From NCBI GenBank assembly GCA_014860665.1, contig JACZJI010000031.1, forward strand, positions 1 through 49,216: DNA of 49,216 nucleotides, in the 5' to 3' direction. The position numbers and the translations under genes are program-made. The notes under the pieces were generated by a model. It saw only the letters and a program-made list of their open reading frames with translations, had not been told where the DNA came from and did no database searches. Of this stretch, positions 8,156 through 18,100 are shown in pieces (the first letter of the stretch is position 1; each line of letters starts with the position of its first letter). The DNA comes from Bacteroidales bacterium. Its GTDB lineage: Bacteria; Bacteroidota; Bacteroidia; Bacteroidales; F082.

Positions 8156-9076
8156 TTAAATTTTTTGCACTAAATGAACAGGATAATCTCTTAAAAGTTC
8201 TTTTGCTTTTGCCCAGTGTCTGGTGAAGCCCAGTATCATTCCCCCACCGCCTGAACCACACAGTTTCAGATAATAATCATTGTTTTCAAGGCCATTTTTC
8301 CAAATAGATTCAAAACCATTTGGAACCATAGGTGTCAAAAAGTTGACAGTCAACGACGAGAGATTTTCTATATTATTGAAAAAAGATTCTTTTTCTCCAG
8401 ATATCCAATTTTTTATGCATTGATTTGTGGCCGGAATCAGCTCTTCCTGAACACGCCTTAGAAAATCAGAATTTTTGCATTTCACGGCAAAATCACGTAC
8501 CATTTTGTGGGTTTCACCTTGTTGCCCACTGTCCAGAATAAATACTGCTCCCCGGTCTTCTTTGTGAAAAGGTTTTCCCGTTACCAACGAAAGTTCTCCA
8601 TCAGGATTGATGGTAATGGATTTTTGAAAATAACAAATCAAAGGGTCTAATCCTGAGCTTTTACCGTGGAAAAAAGATTCCATTTCAGAGAAAAGCTGTT
8701 TCAGAGTTTTAAGATCTTGTGCCGTTTCTGATTCTTTTAAGATTTTATCTGTTCCGTAACGGGAGTAAACAGCTGCCACTAGAGAGCCGGAGCTTCCCAA
8801 ACCATATCCCAATGGAATATTGGTATTGTAAACCAGACCTTTTTTTATATCATTTTTAAAAGCATTGGTATCCAAAGGAAGTTGAGGATGCGCTTCCAAA
8901 TATTCAGAAAACCGTTGCAAGTGACTCACCGAGTCCAGACTGTTAGGTTGATCGGCTGAAAAGGAAAAATATCCGAAACGCTCAAAATATGGAATACTTA
9001 ATGCTTGTGAACCATACATCAAAGTGTGCTCACCAAACAACAATATTTTTGCATAAAATTTTTCCTCTGTCAGCAT
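8156..9076 (-). CDS. Mevalonate kinase (GHMP family)
   Basis: It phosphorylates mevalonate with ATP early in the mevalonate route to isopentenyl diphosphate. GHMP motifs are present: an N-terminal KILLFGEHTLMYG typical of mevalonate kinases, the ATP loop PLGYGLGSSGSL near residue 100, a HGKSSGLDP segment with the expected catalytic Asp, and the C-terminal CGSGGGGMILGF loop. About 306 aa. The ATG at 9076 is 2 bp past the mvaD stop. A GTG at 9082 overlapping that stop (GTGA) would add two residues; both fit translational coupling. Phosphomevalonate kinase is the less likely alternative. Confidence 0.85.
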   Translation of the reverse strand: MLTEEKFYAKILLFGEHTLMYGSQALSIPYFERFGYFSFSADQPNSLDSVSHLQRFSEYLEAHPQLPLDTNAFKNDIKKGLVYNTNIPLGYGLGSSGSLVAAVYSRYGTDKILKESETAQDLKTLKQLFSEMESFFHGKSSGLDPLICYFQKSITINPDGELSLVTGKPFHKEDRGAVFILDSGQQGETHKMVRDFAVKCKNSDFLRRVQEELIPATNQCIKNWISGEKESFFNNIENLSSLTVNFLTPMVPNGFESIWKNGLENNDYYLKLCGSGGGGMILGFTRHWAKAKELLRDYPVHLVQKI

Positions 9077-9078
9077 TG

Positions 9079-10158
9079 TCACATCATTTTTCTGGGACCG
9101 GGACCAATCTCATCATCAATAAAGCCATTTTTGCTCACATATTGAATAAGGGTGTCATTGATAAATTCTTTCACCTGTGCTTTAACTGATTTTGGATAAA
9201 GCAAATGAACATTAGGCCCTGCATCAAGAGTGAAGCATACCGGTGTTTTTGTTTTTTCGCGATAAGCTCTGATTTCTTCAATAATACTTACAGTCTCTGG
9301 CTTTATTAACAAAAATGAAGGTTCAGAAGTCATCATCATTGCATGTAAGGTCAATGCTTCAGATTCAGTAATCCTGATAAATTCATCAATGTCCCCTGTT
9401 TTCAAAACCTCCACCATTCTCTTAGCATTTTGACGAGCCTGAGCAAACCTGTCCTTTGCAAACAAATTGCTATTCATCAGATCATGTCCGACCCTGCTCG
9501 AAACTTTTTTGGTTCCGGTTTCAACCAGTAAAATGGTATCCTGATAGTTCAGGAAATCGGAGTGAATATAATTTTTAATAGGGATGCCGTACAAATCAGA
9601 GGTCCCTTCCATTCCTTCAATAGCTCCCCATACGACCCATCCTCCGTAAAGAGAACGTGCAGCACTCCCTGAACCTAACCGTGCAATAAAAGACGCTTTT
9701 TGAAAAAAGTCTTCCAATCGCGTAAGCTTATTAAAACAATAACGTTCAATATCACATAATGTCAGTGCCAGGGCGCTCATTCCTGAAGCGGAAGAAGCAA
9801 TACCGGCAGAATGTGGAAACGTATTTTTCGATTCAATCTCAAAATCTAATTGTTCTATAAAAGGAAAGATCTTATTAAGACTTTTAAAATAAGTGATAAT
9901 TTTCTTTTCAAAATCAGGTTGAGGTGTGCCGTCAAACGTGAAATTTACAGTAAAATCGTTTCCTTTTGCAGGATTGAATTTGAGACGAGTCTCAGAATTA
10001 GATTTGTTCAAAGAAAAGCTGATAGAGGGATTGCTGGGAATCTGGAAGCCTTTTTTTCCCCAATATTTCACCAGCGCAATATTGGATGGACTCTGCCATA
10101 CAATTTCACCACTACAATTTTTATCTTTGAATTTTAGTCCTGGATTGTCATATAACAT
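9079..10158 (-). CDS. mvaD: Diphosphomevalonate decarboxylase
   Basis: It makes isopentenyl diphosphate by ATP-dependent decarboxylation of diphosphomevalonate. The diagnostic N-terminal motif SPSNIALVKYWGK is present, followed by the ATP loop SAGIASSASGMSALAL, then GSGSAARSLYGGWVVW and the C-terminal TLDAGPNVHLLY with the catalytic Asp. Length is 359 aa, normal for the family. It is the first gene of a three-gene operon with mevalonate kinase and a prenyl synthase. A -7 box lies about 50 bp upstream. Divergent from trxB. Confidence 0.95.
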   Translation of the reverse strand: MLYDNPGLKFKDKNCSGEIVWQSPSNIALVKYWGKKGFQIPSNPSISFSLNKSNSETRLKFNPAKGNDFTVNFTFDGTPQPDFEKKIITYFKSLNKIFPFIEQLDFEIESKNTFPHSAGIASSASGMSALALTLCDIERYCFNKLTRLEDFFQKASFIARLGSGSAARSLYGGWVVWGAIEGMEGTSDLYGIPIKNYIHSDFLNYQDTILLVETGTKKVSSRVGHDLMNSNLFAKDRFAQARQNAKRMVEVLKTGDIDEFIRITESEALTLHAMMMTSEPSFLLIKPETVSIIEEIRAYREKTKTPVCFTLDAGPNVHLLYPKSVKAQVKEFINDTLIQYVSKNGFIDDEIGPGPRKMM

Positions 10159-10205
10159 GTTAGCTAATTATTTTTGGCCGTTTGAAGGCTGAAAGTTAAC
10201 AAGGG

Positions 10206-10213
10206 CAAAATTA
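10206..10213 (-). promoter_or_regulatory. -7 box for the mevalonate operon
   Basis: TAATTTTG on the minus strand matches TAnnTTTG exactly, 47 bp before the mvaD ATG. The -33 region is poor. ACAGG/CCTGT half sites with an 8-nt spacer lie just upstream (10222-10239) and could be an operator. Confidence 0.45.
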
Positions 10214-10321
10214 GAAAAAATAACAGGCTTTAAAACCTGTCAGAAAACTGCTTCGGATTTTTTTGGCACTCATTTTGATTAAACAATTTTCACAACGTAA
10301 CAGAAGAAATAAAATTATATC

Positions 10322-11254
10322 ATGGAAAAAACCAAATGCTTAATTATAGGCGCAGGACCGGCTGGATACACGGCAGCCATTTATGCTTCGCGCGCAGATT
10401 TAAAACCAGTTTTATACCAGGGAATGGAGCCCGGTGGACAATTGACTACCACCACTGAAGTAGATAATTTTCCTGGTTATCCTGAAGGAATTGATGGCCC
10501 AAAGATGATGGAGGACCTTCAAAAGCAAGCAGAACGTTTTGGAGCCGATATCAGGTGGGGTGTGGTAACTGAACTAGATACTACTGAACCTCCATTTAAA
10601 GCAAAAATAGACGACGGAACGGAATTATTGGCAGAAACTGTCATAATAGCCACAGGAGCAACTGCAAAGTATCTTGGGCTAGAATCAGAAACTAAATTTA
10701 AAGGAGGTGGTGTTTCGGCTTGTGCTACCTGCGATGGATTTTTCTATAAAGGAAAAGATGTAGCTGTTGTGGGCGGTGGTGATACTGCTGCTGAGGAAGC
10801 TACTTATCTGGCTAATTTGTGCCGTAAAGTTTATTTGATTCACCGTCGTGATGAGTTAAGAGCTTCAAAAGCAATGCAGAATAAAGTATTCAATACTCAT
10901 AATATTGAAGTTTTGTGGAATCACGAAGTGAAGGAAATTGTGGGAACAGAGCATGGTTTTACAAAAGCTTTAAATGGTGTAATTCTGGTGAATAACAAAA
11001 CCGGCGAGGAAAAGAAAATTGATATTGAAGGCTTTTTTGTAGCTATCGGGCACAAACCCAATACTGAAATCTTTGTAGGGAAACTGGATATGGATGAAAC
11101 GGGTTATCTAAAAACAAAACCTGATTCAACAGCAACCAATGTTCCTGGTGTTTTTGCAGCAGGAGATGTTCAAGATAAATATTTCCGTCAGGCTATTACC
11201 GCAGCCGGAACAGGCTGTATGGCAGCTATTGAGGCAGAGCGTTTTTTGTCGTAA
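10322..11254 (+). CDS. trxB: Thioredoxin reductase
   Basis: A flavoprotein that moves electrons from NADPH to thioredoxin in the cytoplasm. The FAD-binding GAGPAG lies at 10-15, the redox-active CATC at 134-137 followed by DGFFY, the NADPH-binding GGGDTAAEEA at 151-160, and a C-terminal FAD motif (GVFAAGDV) near 279-286. Length of 310 aa matches the low-molecular-weight bacterial enzyme. Single gene, with a strong terminator after it. No -7 box was found; a sequence reminiscent of a sigma-54 promoter lies upstream but is imperfect (see rejected items). Confidence 0.96.
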   Translation: MEKTKCLIIGAGPAGYTAAIYASRADLKPVLYQGMEPGGQLTTTTEVDNFPGYPEGIDGPKMMEDLQKQAERFGADIRWGVVTELDTTEPPFKAKIDDGTELLAETVIIATGATAKYLGLESETKFKGGGVSACATCDGFFYKGKDVAVVGGGDTAAEEATYLANLCRKVYLIHRRDELRASKAMQNKVFNTHNIEVLWNHEVKEIVGTEHGFTKALNGVILVNNKTGEEKKIDIEGFFVAIGHKPNTEIFVGKLDMDETGYLKTKPDSTATNVPGVFAAGDVQDKYFRQAITAAGTGCMAAIEAERFLS

Positions 11255-11557
11255 TCAGCAGTAAAGTAGATAAAAAAGCTTCTTTTCGAATTTATCGAAA
11301 AGAAGCTTTTTTACTTGGTATAAAATTTTCTGACTCGCTTTCTTTGATTATAAGTATTTGGATGTTTAAATGTCTTAGCCAAATTATTTTGTTGTATGTA
11401 TTAAAATAAGTTATGATGAATATCTTGGTTTATGGGTAATAAATTCTGATTTTTTTATCAGTTTTTTAGAAGATTAATTCCCAAAAAATAAGAAAATATA
11501 ACATACTTTCTTTAGACTTTTCTCGTTTTTACTCATAGGATTTTAAAATAAAAAGTT
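11255..11557 (+). other. 303-bp intergenic region after trxB
   Basis: It holds the trxB terminator at 11272-11312. The remaining 245 bp before the lipoprotein gene is A+T-rich and gave no convincing promoter box or RNA. Confidence 0.5.
11272..11312 (+). terminator. Strong terminator after trxB
   Basis: A perfect 18-bp stem (11272-11289 with 11295-11312) has a 5-nt loop. The arms begin with six A and end with six T, so it can act in both directions. Confidence 0.9.
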
Positions 11558-12316
11558 ATGAAAAGAAAGCACGTTATTTTATATGGTGCGTCCATTGCAC
11601 TCATATTTGGTCTGTTTGCATGCCAGAAGCAAAAAACAAGTCCTGCTTCCGGGCCATCAAGTTTAAATGTTTCACTCCAGGCAGTGAATCCAAGTTTCTC
11701 CTTGCCTGTTTCCAGTACAACAACAAAGGCATCTTTGGCTTCAGGGCCTTCAATTACTTGGGATACCGCTAACATGGTTGTTTCCGGAGTAAGTTTTGAA
11801 GCATCGCTTAAAAAGATGAATAGTGAAGAAGATTCCATTGAGATTGAATACAAGTGGAGGGGTCCGAAAATGGTTAATTTGCTGGATACCACAGCTACTT
11901 TTGGAAGCTTTACGCTTCAGCCCGGGCTTTATGACCAGGTTGAACTCAGAATAAGCGGTTTAAGAGAGGATGCTGCAGGAAAGCCTGCATTTTACCTGTA
12001 TGGTACTTATGCTGAAAACGATACTACTTCAGTGCCTATCATTGTGAAATCATATCAGAATATCATTTTTAAGACTAAGCAGGACAGTGTTAATGTTACC
12101 TCTAATTTGAGCGCTAATATTACCAGCTATATCCAAATTTATCTCAATAAATTAATGGCTAATGTTCAACCTGCAGATCTCAATAGTGCAGAGACGGTTA
12201 ATGGTGCTATTGTGATTTCAGATTCAACCAATATGCATATTTTCTATTCTATTCTCCATAATCTTGAAATGGATCACCATTGCTATTATCGGCATAGGGA
12301 TGACCATAGAGACTAG
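11558..12316 (+). CDS. Lipoprotein of unknown function with His/Asp-rich C-terminus
   Basis: The 252-aa product has a signal peptide ending in a lipobox (LFAC, Cys22), then a Ser/Thr-rich linker and a beta-rich domain. It resembles secreted Bacteroidota lipoproteins of the DUF4382 type in general layout (two beta blocks, then DSVNVTSNLSANITSYIQIYL), but I cannot assign a family firmly. The last 15 residues are crowded with His and Asp (DHHCYYRHRDDHRD), which could bind metal. It converges on mntH, with a very long palindrome between the two stops. Any link to manganese is only by position. Confidence 0.7.
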   Translation: MKRKHVILYGASIALIFGLFACQKQKTSPASGPSSLNVSLQAVNPSFSLPVSSTTTKASLASGPSITWDTANMVVSGVSFEASLKKMNSEEDSIEIEYKWRGPKMVNLLDTTATFGSFTLQPGLYDQVELRISGLREDAAGKPAFYLYGTYAENDTTSVPIIVKSYQNIIFKTKQDSVNVTSNLSANITSYIQIYLNKLMANVQPADLNSAETVNGAIVISDSTNMHIFYSILHNLEMDHHCYYRHRDDHRD

Positions 12317-12324
12317 AAAAGTTG

Positions 12325-12386
12325 ATCTATTTACAGGGGAAAAGAGGTTCACAATTTTGTGAACCTCTTTTCCCCTGTAAATAGAT
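12325..12386. terminator. 62-bp perfect palindrome between convergent genes
   Basis: The arms 12325-12354 and 12357-12386 are exactly complementary over 30 bp with only 2 nt between them. It begins 9 bp after the lipoprotein stop and ends 32 bp beyond the mntH stop, so it most likely ends transcription from both sides. It lacks an outer T run; the T stretch is inside the stem. A second small hairpin (GTAAC-aaat-GTTAC) follows at 12387-12400. Confidence 0.7.
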
Positions 12387-12417
12387 GTAACAAATGTTAC
12401 GATTTTGACAGTAAATT

Positions 12418-14304
12418 CTAGTTATTCCTTACAATCAATACCGGAATTTGTACCTTGTGACGAACAGATTCAATTGTTGTTCCAAAAACAAGATCCTTGA
12501 ACCAACCGTGACCGTGAGCTCCCATCACGAGTAATTGAGCATCAAACTCTTTCGCCATCTTCGGAATTAAAGTTTTAGGATTACCATATCCAACCTGAGA
12601 TTGAATCCGAAATCCCTTCTTACTCATAGACTCTGCAAAATTTTCTAAGCGCTGTTCGTCACTTACAGATTCAAAGTCGTCTGTTTCATCACCAAATACT
12701 AAAGCTGCTGCGCTTTCCACTATGTGGACAAACAAGTATTCAGAGTCTTTCTGGGCTAACGATAAAGCATGTTGTACTACTCCGTCATCAGTTTTTGAGA
12801 AGTCAAGTGCCACCAAAATTCTCTGATAAAGAGGTTTTGAAAATTCTTTTGCAGTGGCAATTTCAGGGTGAATGTATCCGGCTTCTTTACTTTTCGCTTG
12901 CTTTATCAGTGGAATAACAGTCAAATAAAATAGCACGATAATCAGTGCAATGACAATAGGGACAACTAAGATTTCTATTATCCATGGGTGGGAAGCAGAA
13001 GATATCCAGTCCTGTAACTCTTCAAAAACCAGTTTCACGTTTAATACTACAATAATGGTGGCTACCAACCAGGAAAGAAATTTCATTACAGCTTTGATGG
13101 CAAATTTTCCCATGGATTTTTTATCACTCACGAAATGGACCAGTGGAATTACTGCAAATCCTAACTGTAGACTTAATACCACCTGGCTTAAAACCAATAG
13201 TTTCCCTGTATATGATTCACCAAAATACACCAAAACAAAAACAGCTGGTAAAATGGCAAGAGCCCGAGTAATCAATCTCCGCGCCCAAGGCTGTATACGG
13301 AAATTGATAAAGCCTTCCATGACGATTTGTCCAGCAAGTGTTCCCGTGAGGGTTGAGCTTTGTCCGGCCGCAATCAGGGCAACAGCAAATAGAATGGCTG
13401 CCAGTTGGGAGCCAAGAAGCGGTTCCAGAAATTTATAAGCATCCTGAATTTCAGAAACGTTGAACATACCTGCTTTGTAAAAAGTGGCTGCTGCCAGAAT
13501 CAGAATTGCGGCATTGACAAAAAATGCCAAATTCAGTGCCACTGCTGAATCGAAAAAGTTGAAACGCAATGCTTCTCCAACTTTAATTCGAGTTCGCTTG
13601 AATTTTCTGGTTTGAACCAGCGATGAATGTAGATAAAGATTGTGAGGCATCACGGTGGCACCAATAATTCCAATGGCGATATATAAAGCGGTATTATTAG
13701 GAAGTGTTGGAATGAAACCCTTTGCAATATCTGAAATCACAGGATGGGCAAAAAACATTTCTGTAAAAAAAGCCAACCCAATAATTCCAACCAATGCTAG
13801 AATGAAAGCTTCCATTTTCCTCATTCCCTTTTTCATTAGAAATAATAAAATAATGGTATCGGAAAAAGTCAGTAGAATACCCCACAGCATAGGAATATGA
13901 AAAAGCAACTGGAGTCCGATAGCCATTCCGACTACTTCAGCCAGATCAGTAGCGATGATGGCAATTTCAGCCAGAATATAAAGAATGAAATTAACAGGCT
14001 TGGGATAAGTTTCGCGACAAGCCTGTGCTAAATCCCGACCGCGGACAATTCCCAATCTTACGCTTAAACTTTGTAGCAGCACAGCCATCAGATTAGACAT
14101 GAGTAATACCCAGATTAACTGGTATCCAAACTGACTACCACCTGCAATATCCGTTGCCCAGTTTCCGGGATCCATATATCCGACGCTGATTAAATATGCG
14201 GGTCCCATAAAAGCCAAAAGTTTTCTGAAAATACCCTGTTTGGTGGTTGTATCGATGGAAGCATTTACTTCCTCGAGAGAATTGCTTAGCTTTTTATTCT
14301 CCAT
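12418..14304 (-). CDS. mntH: NRAMP-type Mn2+/Fe2+ transporter fused to a universal stress (Usp) domain
   Basis: It imports divalent metal (mainly Mn2+) with protons across the inner membrane. The NRAMP part (about residues 28-470) has the metal-binding DPGN at 45-48 and MPHN at 219-222, with M219 as the soft ligand, plus many hydrophobic helices. Residues about 492-628 are an added cytoplasmic UspA domain beginning YQRILVALDFS. It keeps the ATP-binding pattern G-2X-G-9X-G-T (GAHGHGWFKDLVFGTT), so it should bind nucleotide. A plain MntH is about 410-450 aa; this one has 628. It overlaps the stop of the upstream regulator by 11 bp, so the two are co-transcribed and coupled. Confidence 0.95.
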   Translation of the reverse strand: MENKKLSNSLEEVNASIDTTTKQGIFRKLLAFMGPAYLISVGYMDPGNWATDIAGGSQFGYQLIWVLLMSNLMAVLLQSLSVRLGIVRGRDLAQACRETYPKPVNFILYILAEIAIIATDLAEVVGMAIGLQLLFHIPMLWGILLTFSDTIILLFLMKKGMRKMEAFILALVGIIGLAFFTEMFFAHPVISDIAKGFIPTLPNNTALYIAIGIIGATVMPHNLYLHSSLVQTRKFKRTRIKVGEALRFNFFDSAVALNLAFFVNAAILILAAATFYKAGMFNVSEIQDAYKFLEPLLGSQLAAILFAVALIAAGQSSTLTGTLAGQIVMEGFINFRIQPWARRLITRALAILPAVFVLVYFGESYTGKLLVLSQVVLSLQLGFAVIPLVHFVSDKKSMGKFAIKAVMKFLSWLVATIIVVLNVKLVFEELQDWISSASHPWIIEILVVPIVIALIIVLFYLTVIPLIKQAKSKEAGYIHPEIATAKEFSKPLYQRILVALDFSKTDDGVVQHALSLAQKDSEYLFVHIVESAAALVFGDETDDFESVSDEQRLENFAESMSKKGFRIQSQVGYGNPKTLIPKMAKEFDAQLLVMGAHGHGWFKDLVFGTTIESVRHKVQIPVLIVRNN

Positions 14305-14959
14305 AGTGCTTAACCATTAAATTTTGAGTGGTTTCATTGGATAGAAAACAGGAATTTCCCAGAATTAGAATTTCCATAGAAAGGTCGTAATCTTCAATCT
14401 TCTGCACCTGAAGTTCAGAACCAATACCTAAACCTACTTTATTTAGATAGCGCAGAAAGACATCAGAGGGATACAATACAGCTTCCAGAATATATTTTTC
14501 TCCAGGCTTGGCTTCAGAAAGATTAATAAGGTATGGTGTTTTTAGTTGAACTTTTCCATCTCCTCCCGGGATCGGTTCTCCGTGCGGATCAGTTTCAGGG
14601 AAACCTAAAAAAGCATCCAGCTTTTCTACCAGACTTTCTGATTGAATGTGCTCAAGTTGATGCGCAATTTCATGAACTTCATCCCAACCAAAATTTAAAC
14701 GATTTACTAGAAATGTCTCCCACAAGCGATGTTTTCTTACTAAAGCCAAAGCGGCTCGTTTTCCGGCTGAGGTAAGGTTTACCCCTTGGTATTTTTTGTA
14801 GGTCACAATGCCTTTTTCTTCCAGCTTTTGGATCATATCTGTAACGGAAGATGCTTTAGTTTCAAGCTTTTCAGCAATGGCATTGGTGAGAATTTTCCCT
14901 TTTCCGGCTTCTTCCAAGAGGAAAATTGTCTTTATATAATTTTCTTCCGACTGCGTCAT
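14294..14959 (-). CDS. mntR: DtxR/MntR-family metal-dependent repressor
   Basis: This 221-aa regulator has the three expected parts: an N-terminal winged helix-turn-helix (about 1-65, with TKASSVTDMIQKLEEKG as the recognition region), a dimerisation and metal-binding domain (about 66-140, with E/H residues in RLNFGWDEVHEIAHQLEHIQSE), and a C-terminal FeoA/SH3-like domain (about 150-221). It is the first gene of the operon and overlaps mntH by 11 bp, which points to Mn-sensing and control of its own transporter. A palindrome matching DtxR-type sites covers the promoter. Fe sensing cannot be excluded. Confidence 0.92.
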   Translation of the reverse strand: MTQSEENYIKTIFLLEEAGKGKILTNAIAEKLETKASSVTDMIQKLEEKGIVTYKKYQGVNLTSAGKRAALALVRKHRLWETFLVNRLNFGWDEVHEIAHQLEHIQSESLVEKLDAFLGFPETDPHGEPIPGGDGKVQLKTPYLINLSEAKPGEKYILEAVLYPSDVFLRYLNKVGLGIGSELQVQKIEDYDLSMEILILGNSCFLSNETTQNLMVKHYGE

Positions 14960-14972
14960 CTTTAATTTTTTT

Positions 14973-14980
14973 CAAATTTA
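14973..14980 (-). promoter_or_regulatory. -7 box of the mntR-mntH operon
   Basis: TAAATTTG on the minus strand matches TAnnTTTG exactly, 14 bp before the mntR ATG. The operator described next lies immediately upstream, over the -33 position. Confidence 0.55.
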
Positions 14981-14986
14981 AATAAA

Positions 14987-15006
14987 TTTTTAGATTTATC
15001 TAAAAA
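14987..15006. promoter_or_regulatory. Probable MntR/DtxR operator
   Basis: TTTTTAGA-TTTA-TCTAAAAA is a perfect inverted repeat with 8-bp arms. It resembles the TTAGG...CCTAA class of DtxR-family sites. It lies between the -7 box and the -33 position of the mntR promoter, where bound repressor would block RNA polymerase. A third copy of the half site occurs at 15010-15017. Confidence 0.6.
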
Positions 15007-15144
15007 TAATTTTTAGAAATAACAAAATAAAATAATCATTTATAATAATCGTCCAGTAAGTTGGAAATGAGTTGGATTAGAAAATTGTTGATATTATGAA
15101 TAAAATATTTTTCAAAACTACAGTGCTTCACCGTGAGCATTTTA

Positions 15145-15152
15145 TATATTTG
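15145..15152 (+). promoter_or_regulatory. -7 box upstream of purL
   Basis: TATATTTG matches TAnnTTTG exactly and ends 27 bp before the purL ATG. No clear -33 TTTG. Confidence 0.5.
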
Positions 15153-15179
15153 CTGCGGTAAGCCTTTAACCTCAACGCA

Positions 15180-18100
15180 ATGATATACTTTTACTCCAAC
15201 GATAAGGTGCATTACTTTCTGGTTGATGCGCCACGTCCACTCACATTTACAGAACATCAGAGACTTTCATGGTTATTCAGTAAAACGAAATTATGTACTG
15301 AAAAAGAATTCGAAGGATATTTCTTAGGGCCAAGAAGGGAAATGATTACTCCCTGGAGTACGAATGCTGTTGAGATTACGCAAAATATGGGCATAGGTGG
15401 TATTGTCAGAATTGAAGAGTTTTTCAAAAAAGACAAAGATTTTACCACTTATGATCCTATGCTTCAGCAGCTTTATAATGGACTTGGACAAGATACTTTT
15501 ACCATTGCACATAAGGCCGATCCTATACTTTATGTTGAGGACATTGACGCTTATAATGAAGAACAGAGCCTGGCTTTAAGTCCGGATGAGGTAAAATACT
15601 TAAAGCAAGTCAGCGAAAAAATTGGCAGAAAATTAACCGATTCTGAGATTTATGGATTTGCTCAGATTAATTCAGAACACTGCCGGCACAAGATTTTTAA
15701 CGGGACGTTTATTATTGATGGGAAAGAGATGCCCGACTCGCTTTTTGCTCTGATAAAAAAGACTTCAAAGGAATCACCCCGTTATCTGGTTTCAGCTTAC
15801 AAAGATAATGTTGCCTTTATTAAAGGCCCTCAAATTGATCAATTTGCCCCTTCTTCGGGTGATGACGCTGCTTTTTTTGAAGTACGTAAAATTAATTCAG
15901 TGTTATCATTAAAGGCTGAAACGCATAATTTCCCCACTACAGTGGAGCCGTTCAATGGCGCAGCTACGGGAAGCGGTGGTGAAATCCGTGATCGTATGGC
16001 TGGTGGACGGGGAAGTGTTCCTTTAGCTGGTACTGCGGTTTACATGACATCCTATCCTAGATTGGGAGCAGGTCAACCTTGGGAAAGCAAGATTGCCAAA
16101 CGCAAATGGTTGTACCATACACCAGCACAAATTTTGATTAAAGCTTCAAATGGAGCTTCAGATTTTGGAAATAAATTTGGTCAGCCATTGATTAACGGGA
16201 GTCTCTTTACTTTCGAGCATCAGGAAAATGATAAGCTTTTTGCCTTTGACAAAGTGATTATGCTTGCAGGCGGTGTTGGCTATGCAAACGCCCGTGATGC
16301 TGAAAAAGCTGTTCCGGAAGAAGGTGATATCATTGTCGTTTTAGGTGGTGATAATTATCGTATTGGAATGGGCGGTGGTGCTGTTTCTTCAGTAGATACA
16401 GGTGAATATAGCAAAGGAACAGAGCTCAATGCGGTGCAACGGTCGAATCCTGAAATGCAGAAAAGAGCTGCCAACGCCATTCGTGCATGTATTGAATCTC
16501 ATACAAATCCTATTATTTCCATTCACGACCATGGGGCTGGCGGGCACTTGAATTGCCTTTCTGAATTGGTGGAAGATTCAGGTGCTGTTATTGATATTAA
16601 GAGGTTACCTGTTGGCGATCCTACATTATCATTCAAGGAAATCCTGGGCAATGAATCCCAGGAGAGAATGGGCATCGTCATAAAAGAAAAAGATTTTGAT
16701 CTTGTTTCGAAAATCGCTTCGCGCGAAAGATCACCTATATATAGAGTGGGAACTGTTAAATCTGACCAACATCTTGTAGTAAAAGATGACGAAAAAGATC
16801 TTCCGGTAGATTTGGATTTGGAATACCTTTTCGGGAAACCTCCTAAGACAGTTCTTACCGACCAGACGCAGACTCTTAAGTTTACTGAACTTGAATATGA
16901 TTTCTCAAATTTTGAGAAATATCTTAACCAGGTTCTACATCTCGAAGGTGTTGCTTGTAAAGACTGGCTTACTAATAAGGTAGATCGTTCGGTAGGGGGT
17001 AAGGTTGCTATGCAGCAATGCACTGGGGCATTGCAATTGCCTTTGAACAATCTGGGGATTATGGCGTTGGATTACAATGGCGAAAGAGGCATTGCCACAG
17101 CTTTGGGTCATGCGCCTGCACCTGCACTTTTGAACCCGGAAAAAGGTTCCAGACTTGCAGTTGTTGAGTCTTTGACAAACTTGGTTTGGGCACCGATAGA
17201 AAACGGACTTTCCGGTGTTTCTTTAAGTGCTAACTGGATGTGGCCTGCAAAAAATTCCGGAGAAAACGAACGCCTTTACAGTGCAGTGAAGGCCTTAAGT
17301 GATTTTACAGTAGCTTTAGGAGTCCCTGTTCCTACAGGTAAAGATTCTTTGTCAATGACTCAGAAATATCCTGACGGACAGGTTGTTTATGCACCGGGTA
17401 CAGTCATTGTGTCGGCTGTAGGTAGTGTAACGGATGTTAAAAGAGCTGTAACCCCCAATCTGAAACCGGTTAAAAAATCAAGACTGATTTACATCGATTT
17501 CTCAAATTCGACTTTTGCTCTTGGTGGAAGTAGTTTTGCTCAGGTCCTTGGTAAGATGGGTACCGAAACTCCTGACGCTAATGATGCTGATTATATAAGA
17601 AATGTATTCAATACCTTGCAACATCTTATTTTGCAAGGACTTGTCCTGGCTGGTCACGATGTTTCGTCAGGTGGATTGATTACCACCTTGTTGGAAATGA
17701 ATTTCCCCAATATCGACTATGGCATGAAATTGAGGTTGGATCGCTTTGGCGAAAAGGACTTTATAAGGCTTATGTTCAGCGAAAAACCTGCCGTAGTCAT
17801 TCAGGTTAAGAATAAAAAGCTTGTAAAGACAATACTTTCTCATGCCGGAATAAATTTTAAAGTAATAGGAAGAGTCTGCAAAAGACATCATATTGCCATT
17901 AGACATCATAGAAAGAAGATTCGTTTGGATATTGATCGGCTTCGTGATGTGTGGCGTGAGACATCCTATTTACTTGATTCAAAGCAAACAGCCGGTCAAC
18001 TTGCGCATGAGAGATTCCAAAATTATAAGAGGCAGGATTTATACTTCCAGTTTAACCGCAGTTTTACCGGCCGTAAAGAAACACTTGGAATTTTACGTCA

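Noticed and set aside
10263..10279. Sigma-54-like promoter before trxB
   Set aside because: TTGGCAC with correct spacing to TTGA, but the near-invariant GC of the -12 element reads GA. Not enough to call without knowing that RpoN is present.
16523..17050. 175-aa minus-strand frame
   Set aside because: It lies wholly inside purL on the opposite strand, has low-complexity Ser/Arg-rich sequence and no domain.
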